Part shown: positions 9,490-17,829 of the stretch, piece by piece | How the letters are laid out: the number at the start of each line of letters is the position of its first letter | Position numbering within the stretch: position 1 is the first letter of the stretch | Assembly (NCBI GenBank): GCA_049607205.1 | Contig: JBMYWH010000004.1 | Coordinates: 60,070 to 124,069 of the forward strand | From: JBELHR01 sp049607205 | GTDB lineage: Bacteria > Bacteroidota > Bacteroidia > Flavobacteriales > Flavobacteriaceae | DNA: 64,000 nucleotides | Direction: 5' to 3' | Notes under the pieces: model-generated | The model's input: only the letters and a program-made list of their open reading frames with translations | What the model was told of the DNA's origin: nothing | The model's database searches: none | Translations under genes and position numbers: made by a program

Positions 9490-10118
9490 TCTTGATAAAA
9501 TTGATTTAAAAATTCTAACATATATTCATGTCTGGCTTCTGCAATTTCCTTTGCAGCAGCAGTGTGCATTTTATCCTTTAAAAGCAGAAGTTTTTCGTAA
9601 AAATGATTGATTGTTGGTGCTTGTGAATTTTTGTACTCTTCCTTAGTCATGTTGAGTTTAGGAGGAATACTTGGATCATATAATGGACGATTCTTGAATC
9701 CCCCATAGTTAAAACATCTTGCAATACCGATAGCGCCTATTGCGTCTAGACGATCTGCATCTTGAATGATTCGTAGCTCTGGACTATCGAATTCTCTTGA
9801 GAAGTTACCTCCTTTATAAGAGACGTTTTCTATGATTTTTACGACATGCGCTATAGTTGTTTCCCTTACTTGCTGACCTTCTAAGAATTCACGCGCTACT
9901 CGAGGTCCTACAGTTTCATCTCCATTGTGAAACTTGCTGTCAGCGATATCGTGTAATAGGGCTCCAAGAGCTATCACTTCGGGATCGGCTTGTTCCTTTT
10001 TATTGATGAGTAGGGCATTATTGTAGACCCTTTCTATATGGAAGTAATCATGTCCTCCTTCAGCTCCTTGAAGACTGTTTTTGACAAATTCTTTTGTGGT
10101 TTGAATCAAATTTTTCAT
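9471..10118 (-). CDS. HD-domain phosphohydrolase (YedJ/YpgQ-like)
   Basis: 215 residues. The HD metal site is visible as GHDYFHIERVYNNAL (first His), GALLHDIADSKFHNGDE (HD pair) and a downstream Asp in IIQDADRLDAIGAIG. The arrangement fits the YedJ/YpgQ group of small HD hydrolases; homologues are reported to hydrolyse nucleotides, but the substrate here is unknown. Its ATG lies directly against the T-tract of the bacilliredoxin terminator, leaving no room for a separate promoter after that terminator. It forms an operon with the lipoprotein. Confidence 0.85.
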   Translation of the reverse strand: MKNLIQTTKEFVKNSLQGAEGGHDYFHIERVYNNALLINKKEQADPEVIALGALLHDIADSKFHNGDETVGPRVAREFLEGQQVRETTIAHVVKIIENVSYKGGNFSREFDSPELRIIQDADRLDAIGAIGIARCFNYGGFKNRPLYDPSIPPKLNMTKEEYKNSQAPTINHFYEKLLLLKDKMHTAAAKEIAEARHEYMLEFLNQFYQEWEGKR

Positions 10119-10148
10119 AAAAAAAAAACACCGCTATTTAGCGGTGTT
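10119..10148 (-). terminator. Rho-independent terminator after bacilliredoxin, abutting the HD gene start
   Basis: Read on the minus strand, the stem AACACCGCT / AGCGGTGTT with a 4-base loop (10127-10148) is followed by ten T that end exactly before the HD gene ATG at 10118. Confidence 0.85.
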
Positions 10149-10169
10149 AAAGTAGTGTTTTTTTTCTGA

Positions 10170-10580
10170 CTAGCAGAACTCTTCATAAGCTCCAGCAAGG
10201 TTTTGGGCGATTTCGCCTGCAACTCTACCTTCGATATGATGACGCTCTAACATGTGAACTAACTCACCGTCTTTGAAAAGTGCAATACTTGGAGACGACG
10301 GAGGAAAAGGAAGCATAAGCTCTCTTGCTCTTGTCGTTGCATCTGTATCAACTCCTGCAAAAACTGTAGTCAAATGATCAGGTTTTTTATCTACCATTAA
10401 TGAGTGTAAAACTCCTGGTCTAGCCGCACCTGCTGCACATCCACAAACAGAGTTCACAACTACTAGAGTTGTTCCCTTTTCTGCGATTGCATGATCAACT
10501 GCTTCTACTGAATGTAATTCTTGAAACCCTGCTTGAGTTAATTCCTCACGCATTGGTTTAACTAATTCTGGTGGGTACAT
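10170..10580 (-). CDS. Bacilliredoxin, BrxA/BrxB (YphP/YqiW) family
   Basis: 136 residues with the family's CGC active site (NSVCGCAAG, residues 46-48) and the PPSSPSIALFKDGELVHMLERH block typical of YphP/YqiW proteins. In Firmicutes these thioredoxin-fold proteins remove bacillithiol from proteins; the low-molecular-weight thiol used here cannot be told from the sequence. The gene stands alone, with its own promoter and a strong terminator, and is divergent from the DnaJ-like gene. Confidence 0.92.
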   Translation of the reverse strand: MYPPELVKPMREELTQAGFQELHSVEAVDHAIAEKGTTLVVVNSVCGCAAGAARPGVLHSLMVDKKPDHLTTVFAGVDTDATTRARELMLPFPPSSPSIALFKDGELVHMLERHHIEGRVAGEIAQNLAGAYEEFC

Positions 10581-10597
10581 AATATTATAATTTTATA

Positions 10598-10627
10598 CAA
10601 AGATACATAACAAGTCGTGGGATTCAA
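10598..10627 (-). promoter_or_regulatory. Promoter of the bacilliredoxin gene
   Basis: On the minus strand, TTG (10625-10627), 19 bases, then TATCTTTG (10598-10605). This is the canonical Bacteroidota TTG / TAnnTTTG promoter. The predicted transcript start is about 10590, giving a leader of roughly 10 bases. Confidence 0.7.
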
Positions 10628-10674
10628 GGTTTTAATAAATTTATTATTTATGGAATCATAGCTAAAGTTTATCT

Positions 10675-10682
10675 TATCTTTG
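10675..10682 (+). promoter_or_regulatory. -7 promoter element for the TerB/DnaJ gene
   Basis: TATCTTTG, a perfect TAnnTTTG element, 21 bases before the ATG at 10704. It is divergent from the bacilliredoxin promoter. Confidence 0.6.
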
Positions 10683-10703
10683 AGGCTTTTAAAATATGAA
10701 TTG

Positions 10704-11450
10704 ATGGGAAGTTTTGTGAAGTTTTTAGGTGCAAGTATTGGATGGGGGCTAGGAGGTCCGCTTGGTGCAATACTTGGGTATGCTCTTGGGAATATGGTTG
10801 ATTTGTTTAGTTCCAAGGATGTCGATGAGGCTTTTTCTAAAGCTAAACGTCATGAGGGACAAAACCACCCTGGAGATTTTGAGGTATCTCTCTTAGTCTT
10901 GTCATCTTTAGTTATTAAAGCGGATGGGAAAGTGGATCAAAGAGAGTTGGATTATGTACGGTCTTATTTTGTGCAGATGTACGGAAAAGATAGGGCAAAT
11001 GCGGCATTTAGGTTGTTTAAAGAAATAGTTAAGAATAAAAATATAAATACTGCTCAGGTTTGTGCGCAGATTCGCGTGCACCTCAATCCAGCTTCACGCT
11101 TGCAATTGATTCATTTTCTTTTTGGGATCGCTAAGGCTGATGGTCAAATACAGGAGAGTGAAGAGGGTATGATACATACAATATCTAATTATTTTTATAT
11201 AAGTGCTCACGATTACCAAAGTGTTAAAGCTATGTTTTTTAAGAGTACAGATTCGGCTTATGTAATTCTCGAAATCACAAAAGATGCTAGCGACGCTGAG
11301 GTGAAAAAGGCCTACCGTAAAATGGTGAAAAAATACCATCCTGATCGCCTTGTTGGTTTGGGTGATGAGGCTCAAAAGGGTGGGAAACAGAAGTTTATTG
11401 AAGTTCAAAAGGCATATGAAGCTATTGTTGAAGAACGCAAAATGAATTAA
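10704..11450 (+). CDS. TerB plus DnaJ domain protein (DjlA-like)
   Basis: 248 residues. The N-terminus is hydrophobic and glycine-rich (GASIGWGLGGPLGAILGYAL, possible membrane insertion). A TerB-like helical domain spans about residues 60-165 (VIKADGKVDQRELDYV, GIAKADGQIQESEE), and a C-terminal J domain has the HPD motif (KKYHPDRL). This is the domain order of DjlA, a membrane-linked co-chaperone that stimulates DnaK. I placed the start at the ATG at 10704 because the longer frame from 10680 begins at a TTG inside the -7 promoter element. Confidence 0.85.
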   Translation: MGSFVKFLGASIGWGLGGPLGAILGYALGNMVDLFSSKDVDEAFSKAKRHEGQNHPGDFEVSLLVLSSLVIKADGKVDQRELDYVRSYFVQMYGKDRANAAFRLFKEIVKNKNINTAQVCAQIRVHLNPASRLQLIHFLFGIAKADGQIQESEEGMIHTISNYFYISAHDYQSVKAMFFKSTDSAYVILEITKDASDAEVKKAYRKMVKKYHPDRLVGLGDEAQKGGKQKFIEVQKAYEAIVEERKMN

Positions 11451-11496
11451 TTTGGTATTATTTTAGTATATTAGCTTTATTAAACCCCTAAGTGTT

Positions 11497-13083
11497 GTGA
11501 ATTACCTTCTGAGAAATATTTTTTCTTTTACTTTTTTGCTGATTTTCAGCTTGACATTAGGTGCTCAAAATCAACCTAGTTTTGAGGTGCATAACTTGTC
11601 AATCAACGATACTTATTCAAATTTCGGGACGGCCTTTTATGGTGAGGAAAACCTTGTGTTTTCGTCAACGAAGGGACGAGGGATGACTGCTTGGGTGAAT
11701 CCAGATAATCAAAATGTGTTTTACCATTTGTATATTGGAACAATTAAAGAAGAGTCCGCAGTAGAGGATATCAAAAGATTTAAGCCATCTTTTCTTTCGA
11801 ACTTTCACGAATCTAATTTAGTTTTTAGTCAAGATCTTAATGAAGTTTATATCACTCAAAGTAACCAAAAAGAAGGTGTGTATGTTGAAGGGAGCCAAGG
11901 AGCTGTTAGCTTGAAGGTATATAAATCAACGAAAGATGCTTCTGGTAAATGGGGGCCTATGGTTGATTTGCCTTTTAATAATGATCACTATTCCGTAGCC
12001 CATCCAACGCTAAGTGCTGATGGGAAGACATTGTATGTAGCTTCAGATAAACCTGGAGCTTATGGGGAGACTGATTTGTATAGAGTCGCTATTCATGAGG
12101 ATGGTAGCTATGGACCTATGGTGAACCTGGGGCCTTTAGTAAATACAAAATTTAAAGAGTCTTTTCCTTTTATTGGTTCAAACGAAGTTCTTTACTTTTC
12201 TTCAGATCGCCCCGGAGGAATGGGAGGACTTGATATTTATGCCTCTAAGTTGATTCAGAATTATTATTCTGAACCTGTAAGTTTAGAATTTCCGATTAAC
12301 AGTAATGAAGATGATTTCTCTTTTATCTTCAAGCCAGAAGAAAATACAGGTTATTTTTCTTCCAACCGCTCAGGTGGAAAAGGAGGGGATGATATTTATT
12401 CCTTTAAACAAACAAGTGCTTTAGATTTCAAATGTCAACAATTGGTAGAAGGTCAAATTACAGAGCTTGATGTCGTTGGTGGGCTTGCCGATATTTCAGT
12501 GGTGTTATTGGATGGATTCGGTAATGCCTTGCAGAGTACGGTAACTGATGCTGATGGGAATTATGCCTTCGTAGTGGATTGTAGTTCTTGGTATACTGTT
12601 ATGGTAAATGCTTATCAGTTTTATAAAAACGAAACTGTTGTGGAAACTTCTGAGGATATGACTGACGCCTATGTCTACAATTTGGAGCTAGAAAGAGAGG
12701 TTGTTGTGGTAAATGAAAAAGAACAATTGAATCTGAATACTATCTTTTTTGAAGTTAACTCTTCTTATTTGACTGAGCAAGCAATGACGGAGCTGGAAAA
12801 AGTGTATGAGGTCATGCTTAAATATCCAGAAATGAAGATTGAAATAGGATCTCATACGGATTCAACGGCAGATGATGCTTATAATTTGTGGCTTTCGGAT
12901 CGAAGAGCAAAAAGAACTAGAGATTATATAATCGATAAAGGTATAGAGGCTTCTCGTATTTCTGCAAAGGGATATGGAGAGGAGGCTGTTCTGAATAAAT
13001 GCATAAATGATGTTCCTTGCTTAGAAGAAGAGCATGCAGAAAATAGAAGAAGTGAATTTGTAATTATTAACCAAGAAGACTAG
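11497..13083 (+). CDS. OmpA-family outer-membrane protein with PD40 repeats (T9SS module)
   Basis: 528 residues, with a signal peptide ending near GAQN. Three WD40-like PD40 repeats follow (LSADGKTLYVASDKPG, SNEVLYFSSDRPGGMGG, NTGYFSSNRSGGKGG). A carboxypeptidase-regulatory-like beta domain spans about residues 310-390, and an OmpA peptidoglycan-binding domain about 410-528 (IEIGSHTDSTADD and RRAKRTRDYI). This is the architecture of PorE-like T9SS accessory proteins. The start is a GTG at 11497; the nearby in-frame sequence offers no ATG before the signal peptide. It heads a three-gene set with the adhesin and the SprF-like protein. Confidence 0.88.
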   Translation: MNYLLRNIFSFTFLLIFSLTLGAQNQPSFEVHNLSINDTYSNFGTAFYGEENLVFSSTKGRGMTAWVNPDNQNVFYHLYIGTIKEESAVEDIKRFKPSFLSNFHESNLVFSQDLNEVYITQSNQKEGVYVEGSQGAVSLKVYKSTKDASGKWGPMVDLPFNNDHYSVAHPTLSADGKTLYVASDKPGAYGETDLYRVAIHEDGSYGPMVNLGPLVNTKFKESFPFIGSNEVLYFSSDRPGGMGGLDIYASKLIQNYYSEPVSLEFPINSNEDDFSFIFKPEENTGYFSSNRSGGKGGDDIYSFKQTSALDFKCQQLVEGQITELDVVGGLADISVVLLDGFGNALQSTVTDADGNYAFVVDCSSWYTVMVNAYQFYKNETVVETSEDMTDAYVYNLELEREVVVVNEKEQLNLNTIFFEVNSSYLTEQAMTELEKVYEVMLKYPEMKIEIGSHTDSTADDAYNLWLSDRRAKRTRDYIIDKGIEASRISAKGYGEEAVLNKCINDVPCLEEEHAENRRSEFVIINQED

Positions 13084-13100
13084 AAAACCAAACCCCTAAG

Positions 13101-16100
13101 TTGAAACTAATTAAGCTATTTATTTTTCAGTTAATTCTGGGACTTGGACTTATGAATGTAAGTCAAGTCAAAGCTCAAGATGTACTACTAGATGTCGAAG
13201 TGAAGCATGCTGTTGCTCAAGGTACAGGCGTGTTTTTGGTTGGTGATTTGATTGTGTTTGAGTATGCAGTAACCAATCAAACTGCAGATACAATTAAAGA
13301 TTACTTTTTAGATTTGACTCTACCAGATAATTTTGTGGTTTTTCCAGGTTCAAGTTACATTCCAACGAATATAGCCTTATTTATAGATGTAGTTCCTCCT
13401 GGAGAAACCAAGGTTCAAGAAACTACAATTTATGAAATAATTGGTGCCGGTATTATTCCCATAGAAATAAAAGATGTTGATGATACGGTCAGTGATCAAA
13501 CTGAAATTCAAGTTTTAGAGAAGTCTAATTTACAGCTTTTAAAAAGAGTTCAAACGAATTATAGCGGTGCTTATGTTGTTGACAACGCTGTTGCGGGTAT
13601 CAATGAGAATTTGACCTATGAATTAGCTGTGTATAATGATGGTCCAAGTGATGTTACAGGGGCATCTCTAGAGGATGACCTTCCTATGGGGATGGAATTT
13701 GTTTCTGCTTCCAATGGAGGTGTCTATGATTCGGATAATCATCGCGTGAATTGGTCGGGATTGAGTATTGCAGCTGGAGGGACTCTTTTAATTGAAGTGG
13801 AAGTAAAAGCCTTAGAGGAGGGTCTGTTTACCAATACAGCAAATGTTTCAAACTTTGCACAATACGATGAGGATTTATCTGACAATAGCTCTGAAGTTGG
13901 GGTAGAGGTAAGGCCTTTATATGATTTAAGTTTGTCTAAAACGATTCAATCTGTGAACAGTCCTGTTCAAGAAGGTGATATCATTGAGTTTGTTCTTAGA
14001 CTCTCTAACGATGATCGTGTTGCACTCGAAGGACCGTTTGAAGTTGAAGATTTAGTGCCTAATGGTTATGCAGTTATCGATACTGATTTAGATCCACAAC
14101 TAAGCTTTGATGTGGATACGGGGCTTATACGCTGGGTATATCCAGATAACCTTGACTTGAATGAGACTGTAGAAGTTAGATTTCCAGTGCAAGTTAAAAG
14201 AGATGGATCAGGAGTGAATTTTGTAAATACTGCAACCATAAGTTCTGAAACTGATTTAGATACGAATCCTGGAAATAATTCATCTAGTGCGGGAGGCACC
14301 CCTACAGAAAATTTAAATTATAAAGATTTAGGTGTTTTTCAGAGAGTTACTAGTTCGTATGGAGACTCAAGAGCTAATGTGGGAGAAGAGGTGCAGTTCG
14401 ATGTTGTAATTCTTAATGCAGGATTAGTAAATCTTGGATTAGGAACAGTTTTAGAAATTACACTTCCTGATGGTTTAGAGCTTAATGATTATGATATTGC
14501 TTTATTTGAATACAACAGTACGACACGAATTTTATCAACAACTTTAGAGGCAGATATTCCTATTTTTAATTTTTTGAGTTTTAGCTATACTGCTATTGTT
14601 CAAAATGCTGCTTCTAGTTATGATATAGTAGCTGAGATTATAATTGAAGATGATTTGTTGGCAAATAATATATTTTCTAATTCCATAGAAGCAGTGCCTG
14701 TTGCAGATTTGGAAATTATTCATTCTTATTCAGAAGTTGTTGATGCTGATGGTCAATTATTAGTTGGTGAACAAGTACAATTTGATATTTCTCTTACAAA
14801 TCAAGGGCCAAGTATCAGTGATTCACCAATTGAAGTGTATCATGATTTACCTTTGGATGCGCTTTATGTTTCAAGTGAACCAGAAGGGGTTTATGATGAA
14901 GTTTCACACCGAGTTACTTGGACTGTTGAAGCATTAGCTGAGGATGAAAACCTTATTTTCAATGTAATTGCTGAGCTGACTCAATCAGGGAACTTATCCT
15001 CTCGAGTTGAGGTTGTCCCATTGACGACTTTAGATTTAGATCTATCTAATAATATTCATATTATCTCTGGTATAGAAGTTTTTGAGGCAGTTGATATTGA
15101 AGTGAGTCAAGTAATCAATACTGTTGATAATCCTGTAGCTGGAGATCAGGTACAAGTAATAGTTAGCGTGCTTAATAAAGGACCGAATCAAGCCACGAAT
15201 TTGGTTTTTGAAAATTATATTCCTGATGGTTATCAGGTGGATGTAGCAAGTATAACTGGCGCAGGGGTTCTTAGTGGAACGAGTATAATTTGGAGCTTAG
15301 CTTCTTTAGATGGAGATGAAGTAGTACAGACTTTTCAGTATACAGCCGAGCTTATTAGTCCTGCAGTTTCTTATTATAATGCAGTGGAATTAGTTGCCTG
15401 TGATCAGATCGATATAGATAGTAGTCCTGATTCTTTAATGGCAGATCATCCTGATGACTTAGAAGATGACGAAAGTATAGAAAAGGTAAACTTTTTGCCT
15501 TTAGCTGTGGATGATACTTATGAAATTATACAAGGTGCTCTTGGGAATCTAGAGGTTCTCTTTAATGATTCTTTTGGTCTTGATGGACCTGGAGATCCTT
15601 TGATGGAAATTGTTGTAGATCCTGTTTTTGGTTCAGTTGACTATAGTCTAGGTGATGATGGCGTATTAAGTGTTGATGATTATTTCATCTATACGGCCAA
15701 TCCTGGATATTATGGTGAAGATTCTTTTACATATGTTATTTATGATTCTGATGGTGATAGTTCAAGTGCTCAAGTGAATATTGTTGTGCTAGAGGATGTA
15801 GATGGTGACGGTGTCGTCGGAGATGATGATCTGGATAGCGATAATGATGGAATTCTTAACATTGTAGAAGGAACTGGAGATACCGATGGGGACGGAATTC
15901 AGGATTATTTAGATTCGGATTCGGATGATGATGGAATTTTAGATCTATATGAAGCTCAAGGAGAAGGAGTGCTAATTGAACCTTCAGGTGTTTATGATGT
16001 AAATGGTGTGGATATGGCATTTGGTACCGGTTTAAGTCCTGTGGATACAGATAGTGACGGAATACCTAATTATTTAGATTTGGATTCTGATGGAGATAGT

Positions 16101-16673
16101 GTTGAGGATAGTATAGAGAATTGGGATTTAAACGCTGATGGAGTGGCAGATGTTTTAAGTAGTGGTATTGACACTGATTTTGATGGAGTAGATGATGCAT
16201 ATAGTTTGAGTGTTCTTGATTTAATCGATACTGACATGGATGGCTATTACGACTATGTTGATGTGGATGATGATGGGGATGGTGTTTTAACCATAGAAGA
16301 GGATTTGAATTCGGATGGAGATTTGACCAATGACGATTGCGATATGGATGGGGTGGTTGATTATCTAGATGCGGACTCTTGTTCTTTAGATATTATTAAG
16401 GGTATTTCACCCAACGGAGATGGTATTAATGATGTTTTTGAAATAGATGGACTTCAGAATTTATATCCAGATTTTGAAATGAGAATTATGGATCGATGGG
16501 GTGGTTTGGTGTTTAAATATAAGCACAATGGTTCTAGAACTGAGTCTGCTACTTGGTGGAACGGAACTGATATGAAAGGGAAGGCTGTTCAAGAGGGAAC
16601 GTATTATTATATTTTAGACTATAATAGTGGTTCAAAAAAATCAACTAAAGACTGGGTGTTTGTAAAATGGTAG
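13101..16673 (+). CDS. Large DUF11-repeat surface protein with gliding-motility C-terminal domain
   Basis: 1190 residues with a signal peptide (cleavage near KAQD) and about six beta-sandwich DUF11-like repeats up to about residue 790. An Ig/VCBS-like domain with AVDDTYEI and GEDSFTYVIYDSDGD follows, then an Asp-rich calcium-binding (thrombospondin type 3-like) stretch around 899-1095. Residues 1101-1190 are a gliding-motility/CHU_C type C-terminal domain (ISPNGDGINDVFEI, MRIMDRWGGLVF, GTYYYILDY). That domain marks T9SS substrates exported to the surface with an SprF-type partner, which is the next gene. The start is a TTG at 13101. The exact role (adhesin) is inferred. Confidence 0.88.
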   Translation: MKLIKLFIFQLILGLGLMNVSQVKAQDVLLDVEVKHAVAQGTGVFLVGDLIVFEYAVTNQTADTIKDYFLDLTLPDNFVVFPGSSYIPTNIALFIDVVPPGETKVQETTIYEIIGAGIIPIEIKDVDDTVSDQTEIQVLEKSNLQLLKRVQTNYSGAYVVDNAVAGINENLTYELAVYNDGPSDVTGASLEDDLPMGMEFVSASNGGVYDSDNHRVNWSGLSIAAGGTLLIEVEVKALEEGLFTNTANVSNFAQYDEDLSDNSSEVGVEVRPLYDLSLSKTIQSVNSPVQEGDIIEFVLRLSNDDRVALEGPFEVEDLVPNGYAVIDTDLDPQLSFDVDTGLIRWVYPDNLDLNETVEVRFPVQVKRDGSGVNFVNTATISSETDLDTNPGNNSSSAGGTPTENLNYKDLGVFQRVTSSYGDSRANVGEEVQFDVVILNAGLVNLGLGTVLEITLPDGLELNDYDIALFEYNSTTRILSTTLEADIPIFNFLSFSYTAIVQNAASSYDIVAEIIIEDDLLANNIFSNSIEAVPVADLEIIHSYSEVVDADGQLLVGEQVQFDISLTNQGPSISDSPIEVYHDLPLDALYVSSEPEGVYDEVSHRVTWTVEALAEDENLIFNVIAELTQSGNLSSRVEVVPLTTLDLDLSNNIHIISGIEVFEAVDIEVSQVINTVDNPVAGDQVQVIVSVLNKGPNQATNLVFENYIPDGYQVDVASITGAGVLSGTSIIWSLASLDGDEVVQTFQYTAELISPAVSYYNAVELVACDQIDIDSSPDSLMADHPDDLEDDESIEKVNFLPLAVDDTYEIIQGALGNLEVLFNDSFGLDGPGDPLMEIVVDPVFGSVDYSLGDDGVLSVDDYFIYTANPGYYGEDSFTYVIYDSDGDSSSAQVNIVVLEDVDGDGVVGDDDLDSDNDGILNIVEGTGDTDGDGIQDYLDSDSDDDGILDLYEAQGEGVLIEPSGVYDVNGVDMAFGTGLSPVDTDSDGIPNYLDLDSDGDSVEDSIENWDLNADGVADVLSSGIDTDFDGVDDAYSLSVLDLIDTDMDGYYDYVDVDDDGDGVLTIEEDLNSDGDLTNDDCDMDGVVDYLDADSCSLDIIKGISPNGDGINDVFEIDGLQNLYPDFEMRIMDRWGGLVFKYKHNGSRTESATWWNGTDMKGKAVQEGTYYYILDYNSGSKKSTKDWVFVKW

Positions 16674-16675
16674 TT

Positions 16676-17587
16676 ATGAAAAGAAAATCAGTTTTATTTA
16701 AAAGTATACTTTGGTTGTTTGTGCTTTCTTTTTTTCAATCAAATGCGCAACAAGATCCTTTATTTACCCAGTATATGTATAATATGAATATTATTAATCC
16801 AGCTTATGCAGGAAGTGTGGAGGCGGCTGAATTCGGTCTTAATACCAGAGCACAGTGGGTTAATTTTGAAGGAAGTCCTAAGACTTTGACATTTGCTTTT
16901 AGTAGCCCTGTTCCTATGCTTGAGAATTTTGGAATGGGTCTTTCTTTAGTTTCAGATATAAGTGGTCCTTTGACAAATCAAGATATTTATCTTGACTTTT
17001 CATATCAATTACAGATTCATAGTACAGGTGCTTTGTCACTAGGGCTGAAGGCAGGGAATACATTAAGTTTTTTTGATAATTCTTATTTCACTGATGATCC
17101 CGCTTATGGAGGTATTGAAAATTCAAATCATTGGAATGTTGGTGCTGGGCTGTATTACCAGGACCGCTCTATATATGTGAGTCTCTCGGTTCCACAGATA
17201 TTTAATTACGAACAAGAATTGGGTTCTGAGCTAAATTCTATAAATAGACAAGTGTATTTAAGCGCTGGTTATGTATATACTCTTGAGCGTTATCTGCAAA
17301 TTAAGCCTTCGATGCTCGTTCGCTATTCGGAGAATGAACCGGTATCTTTTGACCTTAATACGAATTTATTGTGGTATGAGACTTTTGAAACTGGAGTGTC
17401 GTATCGCTATAATTCTTCTGTTAGTTTACTTTTTAACATGAAAGTAATGGAGAACTTAAGAGTGGGGTATTCCTTTGATTATGGGATTGGACCATTGATG
17501 GGTTCTAATGCTACCTCACATGAGATTTTCTTATTATATGACCTTCAAAGTAAGCGTCAGAGATTTACTTCTCCAAGGTTTTTTTAA
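16676..17587 (+). CDS. PorP/SprF family type IX secretion membrane protein
   Basis: 303 residues from the ATG at 16676: signal peptide, then the family-defining start QQDPLFTQYMYNMNIINPAYAG and a run of amphipathic beta-strands typical of an outer-membrane barrel. SprF-type proteins are needed for secretion or surface attachment of the neighbouring C-terminal-domain adhesin. An alternative ATG at 16667 overlaps the adhesin stop (ATGGTAG) and would add three residues. I prefer 16676 because it gives a standard Lys/Arg-rich signal start. It is the last gene of the T9SS module. Confidence 0.92.
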   Translation: MKRKSVLFKSILWLFVLSFFQSNAQQDPLFTQYMYNMNIINPAYAGSVEAAEFGLNTRAQWVNFEGSPKTLTFAFSSPVPMLENFGMGLSLVSDISGPLTNQDIYLDFSYQLQIHSTGALSLGLKAGNTLSFFDNSYFTDDPAYGGIENSNHWNVGAGLYYQDRSIYVSLSVPQIFNYEQELGSELNSINRQVYLSAGYVYTLERYLQIKPSMLVRYSENEPVSFDLNTNLLWYETFETGVSYRYNSSVSLLFNMKVMENLRVGYSFDYGIGPLMGSNATSHEIFLLYDLQSKRQRFTSPRFF

Positions 17588-17627
17588 CAAGATATTAACA
17601 ATGGGTTAGGTGAATGTAAATTTATGT

Positions 17628-17635
17628 TATATTTG
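17628..17635 (+). promoter_or_regulatory. -7 promoter element in the gap after the SprF-like gene
   Basis: TATATTTG is a perfect -7 match but is followed by no gene before the terminator at 17721. It may drive the small RNA candidate below. The -33 region has no clear TTG. Confidence 0.45.
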
Positions 17636-17641
17636 CTCAGG

Positions 17642-17751
17642 AAAATTTGATTTTATCAGTATAAAATCATCCTCCATACCCAAAAATATTGTGAATATGT
17701 TTCACTTTGACTAACTCATGAACCTCTTTCAATTTGGAAGAGGTTTTTTTA
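17642..17751 (+). ncRNA. Candidate small RNA between the SprF-like gene and ileS
   Basis: A region of about 110 bases is bounded by a TATATTTG promoter box (17628-17635) and a strong Rho-independent terminator (17721-17750). Near its predicted 5' end it has an 8-bp hairpin, GATTTTAT-CAGT-ATAAAATC (17649-17668). No convincing open frame fits inside. Alternatively this is just the 3' untranslated region of the SprF operon with a chance promoter match. No known RNA family is recognised. Confidence 0.35.
17721..17750 (+). terminator. Rho-independent terminator before ileS
   Basis: A 10-bp stem AACCTCTTTC / GGAAGAGGTT (one G-T pair) with loop AATTT is followed by a T-tract. It ends the SprF operon and/or the small RNA candidate. 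Confidence 0.8.
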
Positions 17752-17797
17752 TGTTTGCTTTATAAAATATATGTCAGAAAAAGTTATAAAATTTGCT

Positions 17798-17805
17798 TAA
17801 TTTTG
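17798..17805 (+). promoter_or_regulatory. -7 promoter element for ileS
   Basis: TAATTTTG, a perfect TAnnTTTG match, 24 bases before the ileS ATG at 17830. Confidence 0.55.
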
Positions 17806-17829
17806 CCGCTCAATCTAATTATTGTAAAA

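Noticed and set aside
10562..10816. Open frame on the minus strand across the bacilliredoxin/DnaJ gap
   Set aside because: It covers two divergent promoters and the start of the DnaJ gene, with no family pattern and biased composition; treated as chance.
15780..16380. Asp-rich GAT-repeat region in the adhesin as a DNA tandem repeat
   Set aside because: It is coding sequence for calcium-binding repeats with varied codons, not a clean DNA repeat.
17718..17765. Short frame MNLFQFGRGFFMFAL over the terminator before ileS
   Set aside because: It is made of terminator sequence and 15 residues long; no sign of selection.
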